A stretch of DNA of 64,000 nt, taken from Notospermus geniculatus. Taxonomy: Eukaryota; Nemertea; Pilidiophora; Heteronemertea; Lineidae. The notes beneath the pieces were generated by a model that saw nothing but the letters and a program-made list of their open reading frames with translations, did not search any database and was not told the origin of the DNA. Below, piece after piece: positions 20,134 to 37,300 of this stretch (position 1 is the stretch's first letter; each line of letters begins with the position of its first letter). The stretch is taken from the NCBI GenBank assembly GCA_002633025.1, contig NMRB01000077.1:72898-136897 (forward strand), written 5' to 3'. The translations under genes and the position numbers were made by a program.

Positions 20134-21495
20134 CAATTTGTAGGTGGCAGCACCTGACGGGTAGCTACGCAGGACACTCCTGTGATCTGGTAAAACCTAG
20201 TAAGTCTCATTTAGACAATTTTGAGAAAATCAAGGAAAACCGTTTTCCTACAGGATCAAGTTCCAGGAGACAAAAGGAATTTCGTGTTGCCTTTTTAGTT
20301 GGGCATGATGGAAGGTCTTTCAGTGCATAACATTTCATTTGGTTTGATGGCTTATTCAGGTAATACATAATGACTTAGGTTTTTTTTATTGATCAAAGTT
20401 ATTTCAGTGGTTACGGTTTTCATCAACAAAAACCTTACTGAGGCGGGTTTTATGCATTTTTATTTCATAATATGAAGGGATAATACCTTGTAAGTTCAAT
20501 TTGGGGCTAACTCAATTTTCATAAAAAAGTGACTTACTAGCAGGGCTCACACTTGGGTCTAAAATTAGGGAGAAATAATGTCTCCCTCCTCAAAATTTTG
20601 GGAGACTTCACTCGCAAGAGGGAGACTTCACATAAAGTTTGTGGACGACATATCTAACAAAGTTGTTTGATTTCAGCCTCTTTGCAAGAAATTAACACTT
20701 AATGGTGATATTTTAGGGCATTTAGGAGCGGATTTGGGCATTTCGGGGTGCAGAAAAAGCTTCAGAGGGGATCATATTCCCCTAAAAAAAAAAAAAAAAA
20801 AAANTAGTCCAAAAATGAATGATTATGAGTTCTTTTTAGTGTCAATAGCGCGGAGCTTCCGCGATGCAGTGGCAGTGCAGCGACAGCGTGTGTGCGTGCA
20901 TGTGTCAAGCATGCAAAAATGCATGCATGGCTGCTGCTGCTGGGCTTCTTGGCAGTGGTTGGTGGTGACGACGTATGATTATTTGGCATGTTTGGATACT
21001 ATAGCCTACTTTCTGTAGTGTGTTGATTTGAGGCTGAGGCGTATGTATCATGATTTTATCACAATCCCAGTTGCCTCCTTTTCTTGATCTCCTTCGTTCT
21101 CTACTTAGGCCTACCCTATGCCTCCTTGATGGTGGTGAAAAACTGTCGATTCAACCCTCCCCCTCCATGCCCCCCCCCAAAATTGGTAGGCGTAGGCAAG
21201 GCAGGGCCTACCATTTCGATATTCTTTTTTGTTCATCTTTCATTTTAGCCTGCCCACCTCTCCCACCTTTTCAGCAGCCATATTAGCACACTGATTCTGT
21301 AGCACAAACTCCAGAGAGTTAGATATGCCTGTCCCTCTACCCTGGGCTGGAGAGGCAGTAGTGAACAGAAGTGACAAGGAGCTAGGCAGGCGTCTTATTA
21401 ATTAGATGGTCTGAGGACAGGATGGGTTAATTACATAGACTATTGTGCCATAATTAATTGATTCATTTCCGTGGACCTTGTCCTATTTGTAGTTA
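20134..21495. other. Intergenic stretch with a poly-A run and a single ambiguous base
   Basis: No gene recognised. A 20-base A run ends at the ambiguous base 20804. GGGAGACTTCAC is repeated near 20610-20630. Confidence 0.45.
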
Positions 21496-21882
21496 GGCCA
21501 AGTAAAAAAATACTTATGTTTATCGTCCACCTGGTCCCTCAAAATTGGCAAGGGGGGCACTTTTTATTTTTTATTTTGGAAGATGGGTTTCCAGAGGGGT
21601 AATATCATGAATATTGCCCCTCAGATGACAAGAGTCACCATCGACCATGGTCACAGTCAGTCTTTGTTGCTTTTTTACTTTCAATTTCTGCCTCACTAAC
21701 AGCACTAACAAATCAATTGTAGGCCTTTGACTCAACAAACATACAGTGGAAGCGCTATTGCGCTTGTGCGGAGTGTTTTTCTGGTGCAAAATTCAAAAAT
21801 AAAAAATAAAAAAAATTTTTGGTGCGGCCCTGATTTTAGGCACGGGCGGGGACGATAAACATGAGTATTTTTTTACTTGGCC
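21496..21882. mobile_element. 387-bp Tourist-like MITE with TTA target-site duplication
   Basis: The left arm begins GGCCAAGTAAAAAAATACTT and continues ATGTTTATCGTCC. The right arm is its inverse, ending TTTTTTTACTTGGCC. TTA is on both sides (21493-21495, 21883-21885). Confidence 0.85.
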
Positions 21883-21979
21883 TTAGCCATTTTATTTCTA
21901 GCTTAGGGGCCTACTACCAATATAACGAAGCTTTTATAGTAGTTCCCACTGTAATATTCTCTAAGGGCTTCGCATAATG

Positions 21980-22023
21980 ACCCCAAATTAAACTGGGTTG
22001 AGCAGCCCAGTTTAATTTGGGGT
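21980..22023. repeat. Perfect 18-bp hairpin
   Basis: ACCCCAAATTAAACTGGG and its exact complement are separated by an 8-base loop (TTGAGCAG). Confidence 0.8.
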
Positions 22024-22605
22024 TATCAGCTCTTCTGGTGCCTATTGCAGTCCATTGAAATGACATATGCTGTGTCACCTTATCTTATCTCCTATGTGAT
22101 ATGCCCGCTGCCACTGTACTGTGTACACTGTCAAACATTTCGTCAATGATCTGTTTGTATCGCTGATAAAAACAGGCATGACAGCCCTGTATAAAAGGCC
22201 AAATAGTAAGTGACTAATTTAAATCAAATCAAGATTTCAGAAATCTTAATAATTTATTTTAAGTAGGCTTCAACATGCCTATAATGCTGGTGGTATGAGA
22301 TGTTAATCAGCTGCCGACTGAAGCGGAACTGATAGCCTGTTGAGAATATAAATAAAAACATTCTTTCTAGCTCAGTTTTATACCTGATTTACAGGTAGAT
22401 GTGATGTTAACTTTGACATTATGCCACTCGTTAGGGCGAAATGTGGAAGTGAATACTTCCTTCCCAATACTCCAGCAATGCCAAAATAGAAATTCTGACA
22501 CGAACTGCTCAGTCTATGAAATCATACATGTAGAAGGAATACTAGTAAGTGTTCGCAAGTTGTGGCCTCAGTGCATGTCTCTGGACAATCGCAGTGCTCC
22601 GTTCT

Positions 22606-23097
22606 TTAGTGAGGGCATATTTTCTGGGACAAGCTGTAAGGGAAACAAACATTGAGGAAGCAAGGAGTATCTTCTTTGATTTTGTCTGTATTTTCTTCCA
22701 GTTTACATCCTCCCGCAGCATGGGTCTTCACTTTGCCAGCTGAGTCCTCTTCATCCACTCCTGCGGCAGTGGATGAAGAGGAGCGAGACCAAACCCCTGC
22801 TTTGGGAGGATGTCCAATTTTGGGAATGAGAAATGTAAACAAGCTGAGATTGAGGTCAGTGTCACTGCACTCAACACAAATAGGTAAAATAAATGATAAA
22901 TCGTCTTCATTGTCGAATAGCATATTTACTAGGCCTAGAATGTTGACAATGACTGAATGAAGTCCATTTGGCAGGACATCAAGAATATTTCTTGAGTTGT
23001 AGGCTGTTAAGATTGGTTGCATATTCATTTCATAACCGTCCAGGGACTTTGGACTTGGGGTGTGACAGAGATCCAGCTGGAATTCAGAAAGGAACAC
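22606..23097 (-). CDS. Long unrecognised open frame on the minus strand (163 codons)
   Basis: The frame begins MFLSEFQLDLCHTPSPKSLD. It is long for intergenic sequence, has no internal stop, and reads through a 15-bp hairpin (22745-22782), which also keeps the plus strand open locally. No known motif was seen. The low-complexity piece SRSSSSTAA comes from the hairpin. It is probably chance or an old mobile-element gene. Confidence 0.15.
   Translation of the reverse strand: MFLSEFQLDLCHTPSPKSLDGYEMNMQPILTAYNSRNILDVLPNGLHSVIVNILGLVNMLFDNEDDLSFILPICVECSDTDLNLSLFTFLIPKIGHPPKAGVWSRSSSSTAAGVDEEDSAGKVKTHAAGGCKLEENTDKIKEDTPCFLNVCFPYSLSQKICPH
22745..22782. repeat. 15-bp perfect hairpin
   Basis: TCCTCTTCATCCACT and AGTGGATGAAGAGGA are separated by eight GC-rich bases. 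Confidence 0.8.
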
Positions 23098-23879
23098 TCT
23101 GCTCTATGTGTAAGTTCCACTGTTTCTGGATAGCCTTTTCTTCAGTTTGACAGGTCTGTATCCTCACTCAGTTCATCAGGGGTTCTTAGTGTCGTCTGCC
23201 CTACATTTGCTACTGTCCTTGCAAATTTGATTTGGCCCACTCAGTGCCAATTTGGATCGAATGGGCAGTGACCTATAGATAGCTGTCAATGTCATATCAC
23301 TTCGCATTCAGACCACGCTTTATCTGTGAGTGGAGCAGATGTTGAAGGCGAAGTGACCATGTAGGCGGCCCCACACCTTGATATTTCAAGATGACGTCTT
23401 CGATTTTATGGTAAAGCTTTACATCGTAAGCCAGAGGCAAAAACAAGTTTCAGTGATGTATGACTATTGATGTTGAGACCTACGCATGTATTTCTGACGT
23501 GGCATTTCAGCATTAAAAAGGTTACCCCGGTACCTCATAACAATTGTATTCATGATGGTTCAGATTCCATTGATGTTGTACAATGACACAGTCATAATCA
23601 CAGGATGTCGTGGTTTTGTTTTAATTAACCGTAATTCAGGACGGAATAAAAAGCATAGACCAGAGGCATTTTGAACGTCTGTTGGTGTCGTTTATGTTGC
23701 CTGTGAGACGTGTCTTTCCATCTCTCTTGACGGTGTGTGGTTCCATTTTCCTAGGCGCTTGGAAGGGCAGGCAGGCCTACTTGTGATCAAACAACGTCCT
23801 GAGGTCAGTTTCTTTCATAACTAAATACTTACTCCACCTACTGAATGATTTCATCCCACATGTTGTTAGAAAGAAGTAT

Positions 23880-24070
23880 GGAGATTTTTCACTACAGTTG
23901 GACCTCTCTTTCAAGGACACCTTTGGGATTTACAGATGCTGTGGCTCCCTTGGCTCCATTGACAGGTGTCCTGGCTGCTGAGATGTCAAAACTGGATTTG
24001 CAATGGCCAATTTGGGACTTACATTGACATCCTCAATTTCAGGAGTGTCCTCCTGACATAGGTGTCCACT
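23880..24070. repeat. Copy of the AGGTGTCC dispersed repeat, upstream of ACSL
   Basis: It carries TTGGACCTCTCTTTCAAGGA, GACAGGTGTCCT and CATAGGTGTCCACTGTGGGA. The same words recur near 29890, 33945, 34840 and 41770. Confidence 0.5.
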
Positions 24071-24167
24071 GTGGGATGAGTCATTGGAACGTGGCATGAA
24101 AATTGTGGGATAATTCTGAAATTGTTCCTAATTTTCTCTTTTCAGAGCGAAGTGAGCCATCCTTGTC

Positions 24168-29378
<5,211 letters not shown>

Positions 29379-29889
29379 AGTGACCTGTGACTCTGATATT
29401 AAAATCTACCGAAATCTTCTTGTGTTCGTGTTTTCATTCCAAAAAATCTTTGTCGATTACCGGTACTTCGGGGTTTTCCAATCCCTCGTCTTTGGTGTTT
29501 GTTTTTTTTAAATATCAAATTCGCTTGAAAAAAGCGATGGGTTGCTTCTTTCGCTTTTCGCCAACCATAGAAAATAGTTGCATTCTTATTACATTTTTTT
29601 CTTGCCCAGTTCACAGTCAGTTTGTGAATATGCTGGTTTACTTTTCAGGGATGGCCTAGTCCTGGCTTGAATGAATTTGAGCCAACAAGAACTAACGTTT
29701 GACCTTCATATCATCGATATGCTATAATGTCTGTTAAAATCATGACCAAAATGTGTATACATTTGTATATTAGCATTTAGAGAAGTGTATATATGTATGT
29801 ATGCTGTTAGTATGCATTTGATGATCACAGAAAAAGAAAGTACCGTACAAATTGATTAGGAGTTGTCTTTGCAGTAGATAGTACATGTA

Positions 29890-30035
29890 CAATGGAACCT
29901 CTCTATTGAGGTCAACTTGTTGACGGCCCGCTGCTGTCCTTAATTGAAAGGTGACCTCAATACAGTGGTCAAAATGAAGGGATATGTCTGATTGGGACTG
30001 AACTCTGCTGTCCTTGATAGAAAGATGTCTTTGTA
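29890..30035. repeat. Copy of the AGGTGTCC dispersed repeat
   Basis: AATGGAACCTCTCTATTGAG, GCTGTCCTTAATTGAAAGG and GGGACTGAACTCTGCTGTCC are the typical words of the family. Confidence 0.6.
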
Positions 30036-30913
30036 GCTGATGTGTCCATTTAGGAAGGTATCATTGTACAAAGACGTTGAAAAATATGAAACATGCAGAG
30101 CCGTGGGACACTAGCAGTAATAATATTCCCATGTGTGGGAGAATGCAGTATATTGAGATGGTCAGTGCTTATTTCATTCTGACAGTAAATTTCAACTCAA
30201 ATGAATCGATTGCCAGTATTACACATGAGCTTGGCATCAAAATTCACCTTGTTCCCGTTCAGATGATGTAGATTTTGAAATGACCTTGAATGGGGATGTT
30301 ATGGAAAAGTTGCTTTTGCATGAGTTTCTACGTGATGAACATTTTGAGAAGTTTCTCTTGGTAGTTGGACCAACCACTTGTAATCCTTGCGATTACAGTA
30401 TTGTAGATAGTTCCCAACCATTCCAACAACATCCTTGATCTCTTCAATCTCTGTGCTGCTTCTCCCGTTTGCCTCGGTCCTGTCTGTTGTTTAAGCAATG
30501 AATTTGAAAAAAACTTGCGAAATTTCATTTTGAATGTGGACCTTGACCTTGACCTGTCAAGGTCATGAGATAGACTAGTCTGCTGTGTTTTTCCCATTTT
30601 CTGCTGCAGTAAATTAGAGCTGACCATGACTCCTTAAAGATCATTAGGCTAATGTAGACAAGCTTTCTGTGCTTTCCACCGTGAAGTCCAATGATACAAG
30701 GGAGTTTCTCCCCATCGAAGTTAATGAATTTCAGAATTAATTGGATTGTTCTAGAACTCTGTTTTAACTTGGGTCAAGATGATGGCGACTCTCATGGTGT
30801 CGTCCGGTGGTAATCAGTGGTCTTGGCGCTCCTCACACTTGCGTCTCATTCCTAGAAGTCTCACTCAAACTCCTGAGCTACCTAGGATGACAGATATAAG
30901 TTCTTGTATCATT

Positions 30914-31039
30914 ACATGGGTCATATGAATAAAGACTAGCAAATGCTTTTACTTCAAATTTGTACAACATTGCCTAGTGCATTTGTATTGCAAAATTCAA
31001 GTAAAAGCATTTACTAGTCTTTATTCATATGACCCATGT
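30914..31039. mobile_element. Palindromic element, TTTACTTC family, copy 2
   Basis: It has nearly perfect arms of about 45 bases. ACATGGGTCATATGAATAAA then GACTAGCAAATGCTTTTACT on the left face AGTAAAAGCATTTACTAGTC then TTTATTCATATGACCCATGT on the right. Confidence 0.85.
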
Positions 31040-32039
31040 GCTAATTTCTGATGGAAGATTTCAAAATTGTTTGAAATCGAGGAGGGGATTTTTTGCTACT
31101 TTTCATGCTAATCTGCATTTGTGAATAGTCTTGCTAATAAATATACTTGGCATTTATCATCGTAATGTGCTTTCTTCAGTCGACATTAGGCACCGCTGCA
31201 CCTTGGTGGGTGCATCCATATTTTAATGCAGTTTAAATTACGCTAAGCTTTAATAACGATTTTCTTCCCTGTCCCAGGTGACCGAGTCATCCATCATACA
31301 CAGTCGCTCCACTCTGCTTGCTTGCTCGTTCCACACAACGCGCACATTAATTCAGGTGTTGAAAAGACAGCTTGTGGAGTAGACAGGTCACCTGGGTCCA
31401 GGCCTTCTGTTATTTTTTTTCCAAATTTATTCGTTCATGACATTCTAAACAAAATTTATTGATTTGTATCATAATACAGTGTTGTGTTCATCATTATAAT
31501 CAGGTGTGTATACTTTAATTTATTCCAATTAATCATGATTTTTACATGAATTTATATCCTTCATCAAAATTTCCTAATTTGCTAGAGCTGAACTCCAGCA
31601 AGGGTACCGAGTGTGACTTCCTGATTCACCAATAGGACCCCTGTCTTGTTGGGGTCTCCTCTGGCAGAATATGTCCTTTTTCGTTGGTTAAAGATGGCGG
31701 TGCCACACTGTTAGGTAGCTTGCCTTGTATTGATGTTCCTGAATGAAGCTGACACAAAATTATTTGTGCTGTTCTGACAACGGGTTGTCAGTAGCTTATT
31801 GTAGTGCCATTGCCTTGCATTCAACCATCCTTTGGTGAAAAGTTATAGCACACGTGGCTGAAGGGAAAAGGGTAAAGTTTAAAACTTGAGTATTGAATTT
31901 AGAACTGAGCAGTCCAAGATGGTAGTATTAGCTCTGGAGAAACATCGGGCAATTTGAATGTACAGGTGAAGGAAACTGGATTTCCCAGAGAAAACCTGTG
32001 CTATCAAGGAGAGCCACTCTACCACATAAACAGCGGTCC

Positions 32040-32115
32040 GCCCAGGGATTGAACCCAGTACCTGAGAGATGACAGGTGCTGATATTAACACTATGCCACT
32101 CTGGCAGTCTGTGAT
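32040..32115 (-). repeat. tRNA-derived SINE-like fragment
   Basis: Minus strand: GCCAGAGTGGCATAGTG, ATCAGCACCTGTCATCTCTC, then the B box GGGTTCAATCCC. Confidence 0.6.
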
Positions 32116-33108
32116 TACATCTGAATCCTGGGGCCTGTGTAGGATAGGAATATCGTCACACCCAGGGTCTTCACAACCACTCCCGTCCTCGCACTTGTTT
32201 CTTAGGGAGGATACGACCGTAAATGACCTGAGATTTTCAGGATGGCATAGGAGAAGCTGACTGGTGTGTTCTTCCACTTATGTATATAAACACAGTGAAA
32301 TGATAGGAACCAGTTCAATTATCGATCCGTTAGGCCAAAAGGTCCCTGGTTGATGAAAAATTAGTCCAGCCCACAGCCATTCTAGACTGCTTCTAGAAAA
32401 CTTGCTACATGTACTTTGTTAGCAGCCTGTACGTCTTTAAGTAGACTGCAGTGTAGTTTTCCCAGCTGATATCTCGGTCGACTTCTGTTATGAACCTTTC
32501 TCGCCAAAGGATGAGCTTTGATTGTGAGGTTCTCTTGGGTGTCATGTTAGTTTATTTGTTGTGTAGTTGGTGTTATGAATCAAATTATAAAGATCTCAAC
32601 TTCCTGATGCACTGTTTAGTACAACATTATTAGATGAGGTGTTTTCAAAGACTCGTGTTCAGTGCAACCTGTCCTTGTGACTGCTGTTACGGAGCTGCCA
32701 TTCATGAAATTTGATGTCGCTAGGTCCCATTTCTCAGATTCAGATCACACAAAAGGTCCCCAAGGGAAGTTGCACCCTTATTCCTGTGTTGGAAGGAGTT
32801 GTCTGGTCCCTGTGTCGAAATCACACATGTAGTTTGTCCCCCAAAGGTTTTTGGCCGTGACAGTTACATGATAGTACACAAGGTGGTGCTCCACATGAGT
32901 TTTCTCGTATGAGTTGGTTCTCAATGGGCAATTCACCTTTGTTGGTTGCCTTACGACTGAAGCCAAGACAGAAATCAGAAAAAAAGTTTTGTGGAGAGGA
33001 CAGGGGCCTACAGGCTGTGGTCACATGGCAGGTTGACTGTACATTTAAGTAGGTACATGTATTCATGGTTCCATTCTTATTGTACTTTATTCAGATTGTG
33101 TGTGATCA

Positions 33109-33114
33109 AATAAA
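33109..33114 (+). promoter_or_regulatory. Candidate distal polyadenylation signal on the ACSL strand
   Basis: AATAAA occurs in a plausible context. If used by ACSL, the 3' UTR would be about 3.7 kb and would include several repeats. Confidence 0.25.
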
Positions 33115-33254
33115 GTATTCCAATATTCAGTGGCAGAAATCTGATTTTGTCATTCACTCTTCATTCAGTGACGGGGGGCAGAGGGCAGGGTGAAGTCGGT
33201 TGGAATCATGTCCAAGAGTAAAGAAAGGAGTTTATTATTCTGTCAGTAGATTCA

Positions 33255-33325
33255 GGGGCATTGCGATGCAGCTGTAGAGCACCAGACTCACATCAGTGAA
33301 GTCATAGGTTCAATATTAATGCTTG
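33255..33325 (+). repeat. Weak SINE-like fragment
   Basis: GCGATGCAGCTGTAGAGCAC is followed by CATAGGTTCAAT. It is tRNA-like but diverged. Confidence 0.3.
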
Positions 33326-33944
33326 CGCTGCCAAGGCAATTTCTCCGCTCATTCCCTGGCCAGCTTTCTGGCTGTCGTGATCAGCACGTGAAATATTGAG
33401 ACTATACCGGTCTAACGATAAGGCTTAGCTCGAGAAACACGCAACAAATTCTTGATTATTATAATACTTGCATATATTTTCATTAAAAACAATTGTTCAT
33501 GTATGATCCCAGCTCATGAAAAGTTGAAACCTTTGGTTGTCATTACTGTAGGCCTACTCCGAACAAGGAGTTCTGACCTTCTTTCGTAACAAAAAACATA
33601 TGGGCGTGATGCATGCCAACCAAGTAAGAGTTCGCACCCCGTAACAGTATTTAAAACGAGCAAAATAACAGACAAAGTAAAAGAGTACAATGTATAGTTC
33701 TATCCTACCTACTGCCTACTTCACATGGGTCAAATTTTTGATCTAATCATTTGCATATGCTGAATTTGGGTTTCGGGCAGATGAATGACTGAAAGTTGTT
33801 GGCCCTGAATGAGTACATACAGAAAATTTGATCAGAAATTTGACTCTGTGAAACAGGCTTAAGTTTAAAATGAATATTTCCCTGGCCTGCCAGAGTGTGT
33901 TGATGAAGTACCGGTATGTGCAACTGGAATGTATGTTTGTCTGT

Positions 33945-34060
33945 ACAATGAAACCCCTTACTGTGGACATCCTGACTACTGAGGTTAATCAATAGAAATC
34001 ATCAATATGGGACTGAGAGGTGTCCTGATAGAGGTGTCCACTCAGAGAAGCTGCACTGTA
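33945..34060. repeat. Copy of the AGGTGTCC dispersed repeat
   Basis: CAATGAAACCCCTTACTGTG, GGGACTGAGAGGTGTCCTGA and TAGAGGTGTCCACTCAGAGA are present. Confidence 0.6.
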
Positions 34061-34319
34061 CAAGCATCAAGCAGTTGTATATACAGTAGGTGTATGTATA
34101 TTTACAATGTCATGATCAGCATTCAGTGTGATAATTACATATATAACTGAACAGAACACATGCTGTGAAACGAATCACGTAGTGGTATCGTGCATATTGA
34201 AAACCTGCCCTGTCGTCTCCAGCGAGAAGCTACAGAGGGCAAACACTAGCACAACAAGATCCAGCAAACAGCTGTCATTCAAGACGAGATCTAGCCAAAA
34301 GTCCTGCCGCCATCCCTTA

Positions 34320-37300
34320 TTACTTCTTTCCATTTCCATTGGCCTTCTTTCTCACTTTTTCAAGGATTTTCTGGAAAAGAAAGAAATGATTATAGATGCA
34401 TACATCCTCTGAATGTCAAATAATGCTCACTGATGTTGTCTGTATCTGAAGCAGTCCTGCATATGACAAGAAGGCTGCTCTCCACAGAGGCAGGACCTCC
34501 ACCTGTGATCAGGGGAGCATGGTCAACTGAGGTATCTCTCCATTCTACTACCAAGTAGTACAGAGTAGTGTATAACTTCGCTATTACCTCAATCCACCTT
34601 GCCCCCACTGTTCATGAGTGGCAATATTGCCTACCATAGGTAGGAGGGCATGGTAGACAAGTGAACAAGCAAATAACTGACCTTTTGATACTCTCTGGCT
34701 TTTTCCCTGTTCTCCGCATATTCCTTCTGTCGTTCTTGATGAACCTTGCGCTCCTTCACCTCATCTAGATTACTGTACAATCTGGAGATGAGATCAGAAC
34801 AGAGTAATTTTAAATAGATTCAATGCCAAGCTAATTAAGTGGAACCTCTACCATCTAAGTGACACCTCTGAAATTAACAAATGGTGTCCTTAATTGACAG
34901 GTGTCTTGATTAAAGAGAACAAATTGAACAGAAAAGAACTTAGGACTGAATGCCAGTGTCCACAATTGAGAGGTGTCTCCTGGTGGAGGTGTTCCTCTTG
35001 GACATGGATCTGCTGTCCTGCAGAGATTGAGTGGTTACCTTTCTGTTCTTTTCTTCATTTCTTTCTCGTAATTCTTCCTGTCCTCCTGGGTTTTAACCGT
35101 CATTGAGGTCTTGGGCCTAGCACCGGCAGAGGGGTCAGCAGCTGAAAAGAGGTACGGAGCAGTCAGACAAAGCTTGAATCTTGCAAACCATTGTACAGTA
35201 GTTAATACTAGAATTGCAGAACTATGCCTGCTTCAACAAATGACCACGTTCTCACGGACATCTGTCGTTCAAACTTACCCGAGGTTCCACTATTGATAGC
35301 ACGACTCTTCTTCCATGACGCCAACGTCTTTCCAAGTGACTCAGCCCCGGTCGTCACCTCTCGCGGTTTTGATTTCACCTCCTTTACTCGTTTCTGTGAT
35401 TTCTTAATGAACGCCTCTCGTTTTTTCGCGAAGGCTTCTTGCAGGGCTCCCTGGGGTGAAATGGATGTTTCTGAAGAGAAAAAAGATTGCCTTGTGAGAT
35501 TTGCTTCCACCAGCAGGTACAGTCTATTCTTCACCGGGAATCATTCTTCTCAAGTATAACTTTTCTTAGGTTTATCAGACTGTACAGCTGCTTATGCTGG
35601 AGTTCGCAAAAAAGGCAATTAAGGGGAGATTCTGCATTGGGAATCTTCAGCAATATTGGGCAAGACCCTCACCTGATATATCCTCTGTCACAGCAGTCGT
35701 TTCAGGCGTCAAACTGACCAAACTGTCCTCTTCAAGTCCAACCAATCTTTCTGCCTCTCGAAACGACAGCAATGATTCCGACATCTCGCCGGTAAACGTC
35801 TCGTCAGCCTCGTCTTCACCACCAGATGTCAGCGTCGCGATATCGCTCGTCGATTCAGAGACAAGAGAACTGAAGGTCAGTTCTGGTTCATCCATGATAC
35901 CTGCTTCTTCACCAGAGAACTGGAAGAAAAGGTTTTTTTCTGCATTTAGTTAGGAAAAAAACAAGCATTGTTACATACACTCAAAAGAAAATGACTGTGT
36001 TCACATTCACTAAACGTATGGTAGAAATGTCTGTGAAAGGTCAGCCATTAAAACTGGACTTACCGCTTCCTCTGTTGTCCCCGATGATGACTTGACACCA
36101 AGATGTCTTTCCCTAAGACGTCGGGTATCTGCAACAATCCTGTCTGTTTGAGAATCCCCTGAGTCTGAATCTGACTCTCGTTGATAGCTGAACGACATCA
36201 GGTCCTTCTGTATGAGGTCGGAGGCGTAACTCGTCTGGTATCCAGGCTGGTGAAGCTCAGGGTGTCTTGATCCCTCCGAGAGCCAGACGGATGTAGCCGG
36301 GGTCCCTCCCTCGCTCGTATCACTGACTGGATATTGAGAGATGGAGAGTTCTGTCGTCTGCGCCATAGGGTGCTGACTGACGGACATGTCCGGGATGGAA
36401 TGCTGAGAAACTGACGCATCTGACTGCGGCAACGGTAGCTGAGATGTCGACATGTCAGTTTGGAACGGCATTTGAGAGATCTCGACGTCCGAGGACGGCA
36501 GCAAGTGCTGACTCGTTGATAAATCTGACATGACAGGATGCTGGGTGATGGACAAATCAGACGGAGGCAACAGATGCTGACTGGTTGAGAGATCGCTCGG
36601 TGGTAGCGGATGCTGACTGGTCGAGAGATCGGTCTGGGGTAGCGGGTGCTGACTGATGGATGCATCCTGGCTTCTCGACGTCACATCCTGCGTTACGGCG
36701 CTAACAGACGGTGATTCGGCAAGGGTTGAATCTTGCGGCGTCAGGGTGCCGAATTCGCTGCTGGCAGGACTGGACTCAGGGTACAGTGACTTCTCAGAAA
36801 TGGGATGCTGGCTCAATTCCGTCGTGTTCTCAGCTGATTTTGGCGTCGTACGTTCACCACGAGAAACATCACTTGACGTAATCAAACTCTGTTGTGGTGT
36901 GTCACTCTCGAAAATGGTATACTGGGTCAAATCGCGACGTCCATACCCAGACATTCTGCTCTCCTGGGTGGAGCTCTCGGTCATCATGGAAATCTGGGTT
37001 AAGTCAGGAGAGAGTGCAGGCTGTGGGCTTTTTTTCTGAGCACTATCTTTTCCAGTTGATACTTCGGCTTTCGACGAATCAGTTTCCAAGGCGTATTGCG
37101 ATAGCTCCGAGCGCGGACTGATCCCATCCGAGCCACTCTCCGTTGTCAAAGTATGCTGGGATAGCTCTTGCATGGTCTGAATCCCGTTTTTATCATACGG
37201 ACTTAATTCATCTGACGGGATACTGTACTGCGTCAGGTCGGGGATCTTCCCTTGATCAGGCGTCGAGCTGCCATCATCGGAACGAATCGTGTGCTGAGTG

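Larger units (their letters stand above)
29379..34319. other. Intergenic region between the 3' ends of ACSL and the CEP295-like gene
   Basis: Two genes converge here. The region holds an AGGTGTCC repeat (29890-30035), a palindromic element (30914-31039), an inverted pair CCCAGGTGACC/GGTCACCTGGG (about 31276-31393), SINE-like fragments (32040-32115, 33255-33325) and a polyadenylation candidate (33109). No extra gene was recognised, and the ACSL 3' UTR may fill part of it. Confidence 0.6.

Noticed and set aside
20734-21018. Open frame across the poly-A run and N at 20804
   Set aside because: Low-complexity lysine run and an ambiguous base. No family resemblance.
31276-31393. Inverted pair CCCAGGTGACC / GGTCACCTGGG as a mobile element
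   Set aside because: The arms are only about 11 bases and I found no target-site duplication or second copy.
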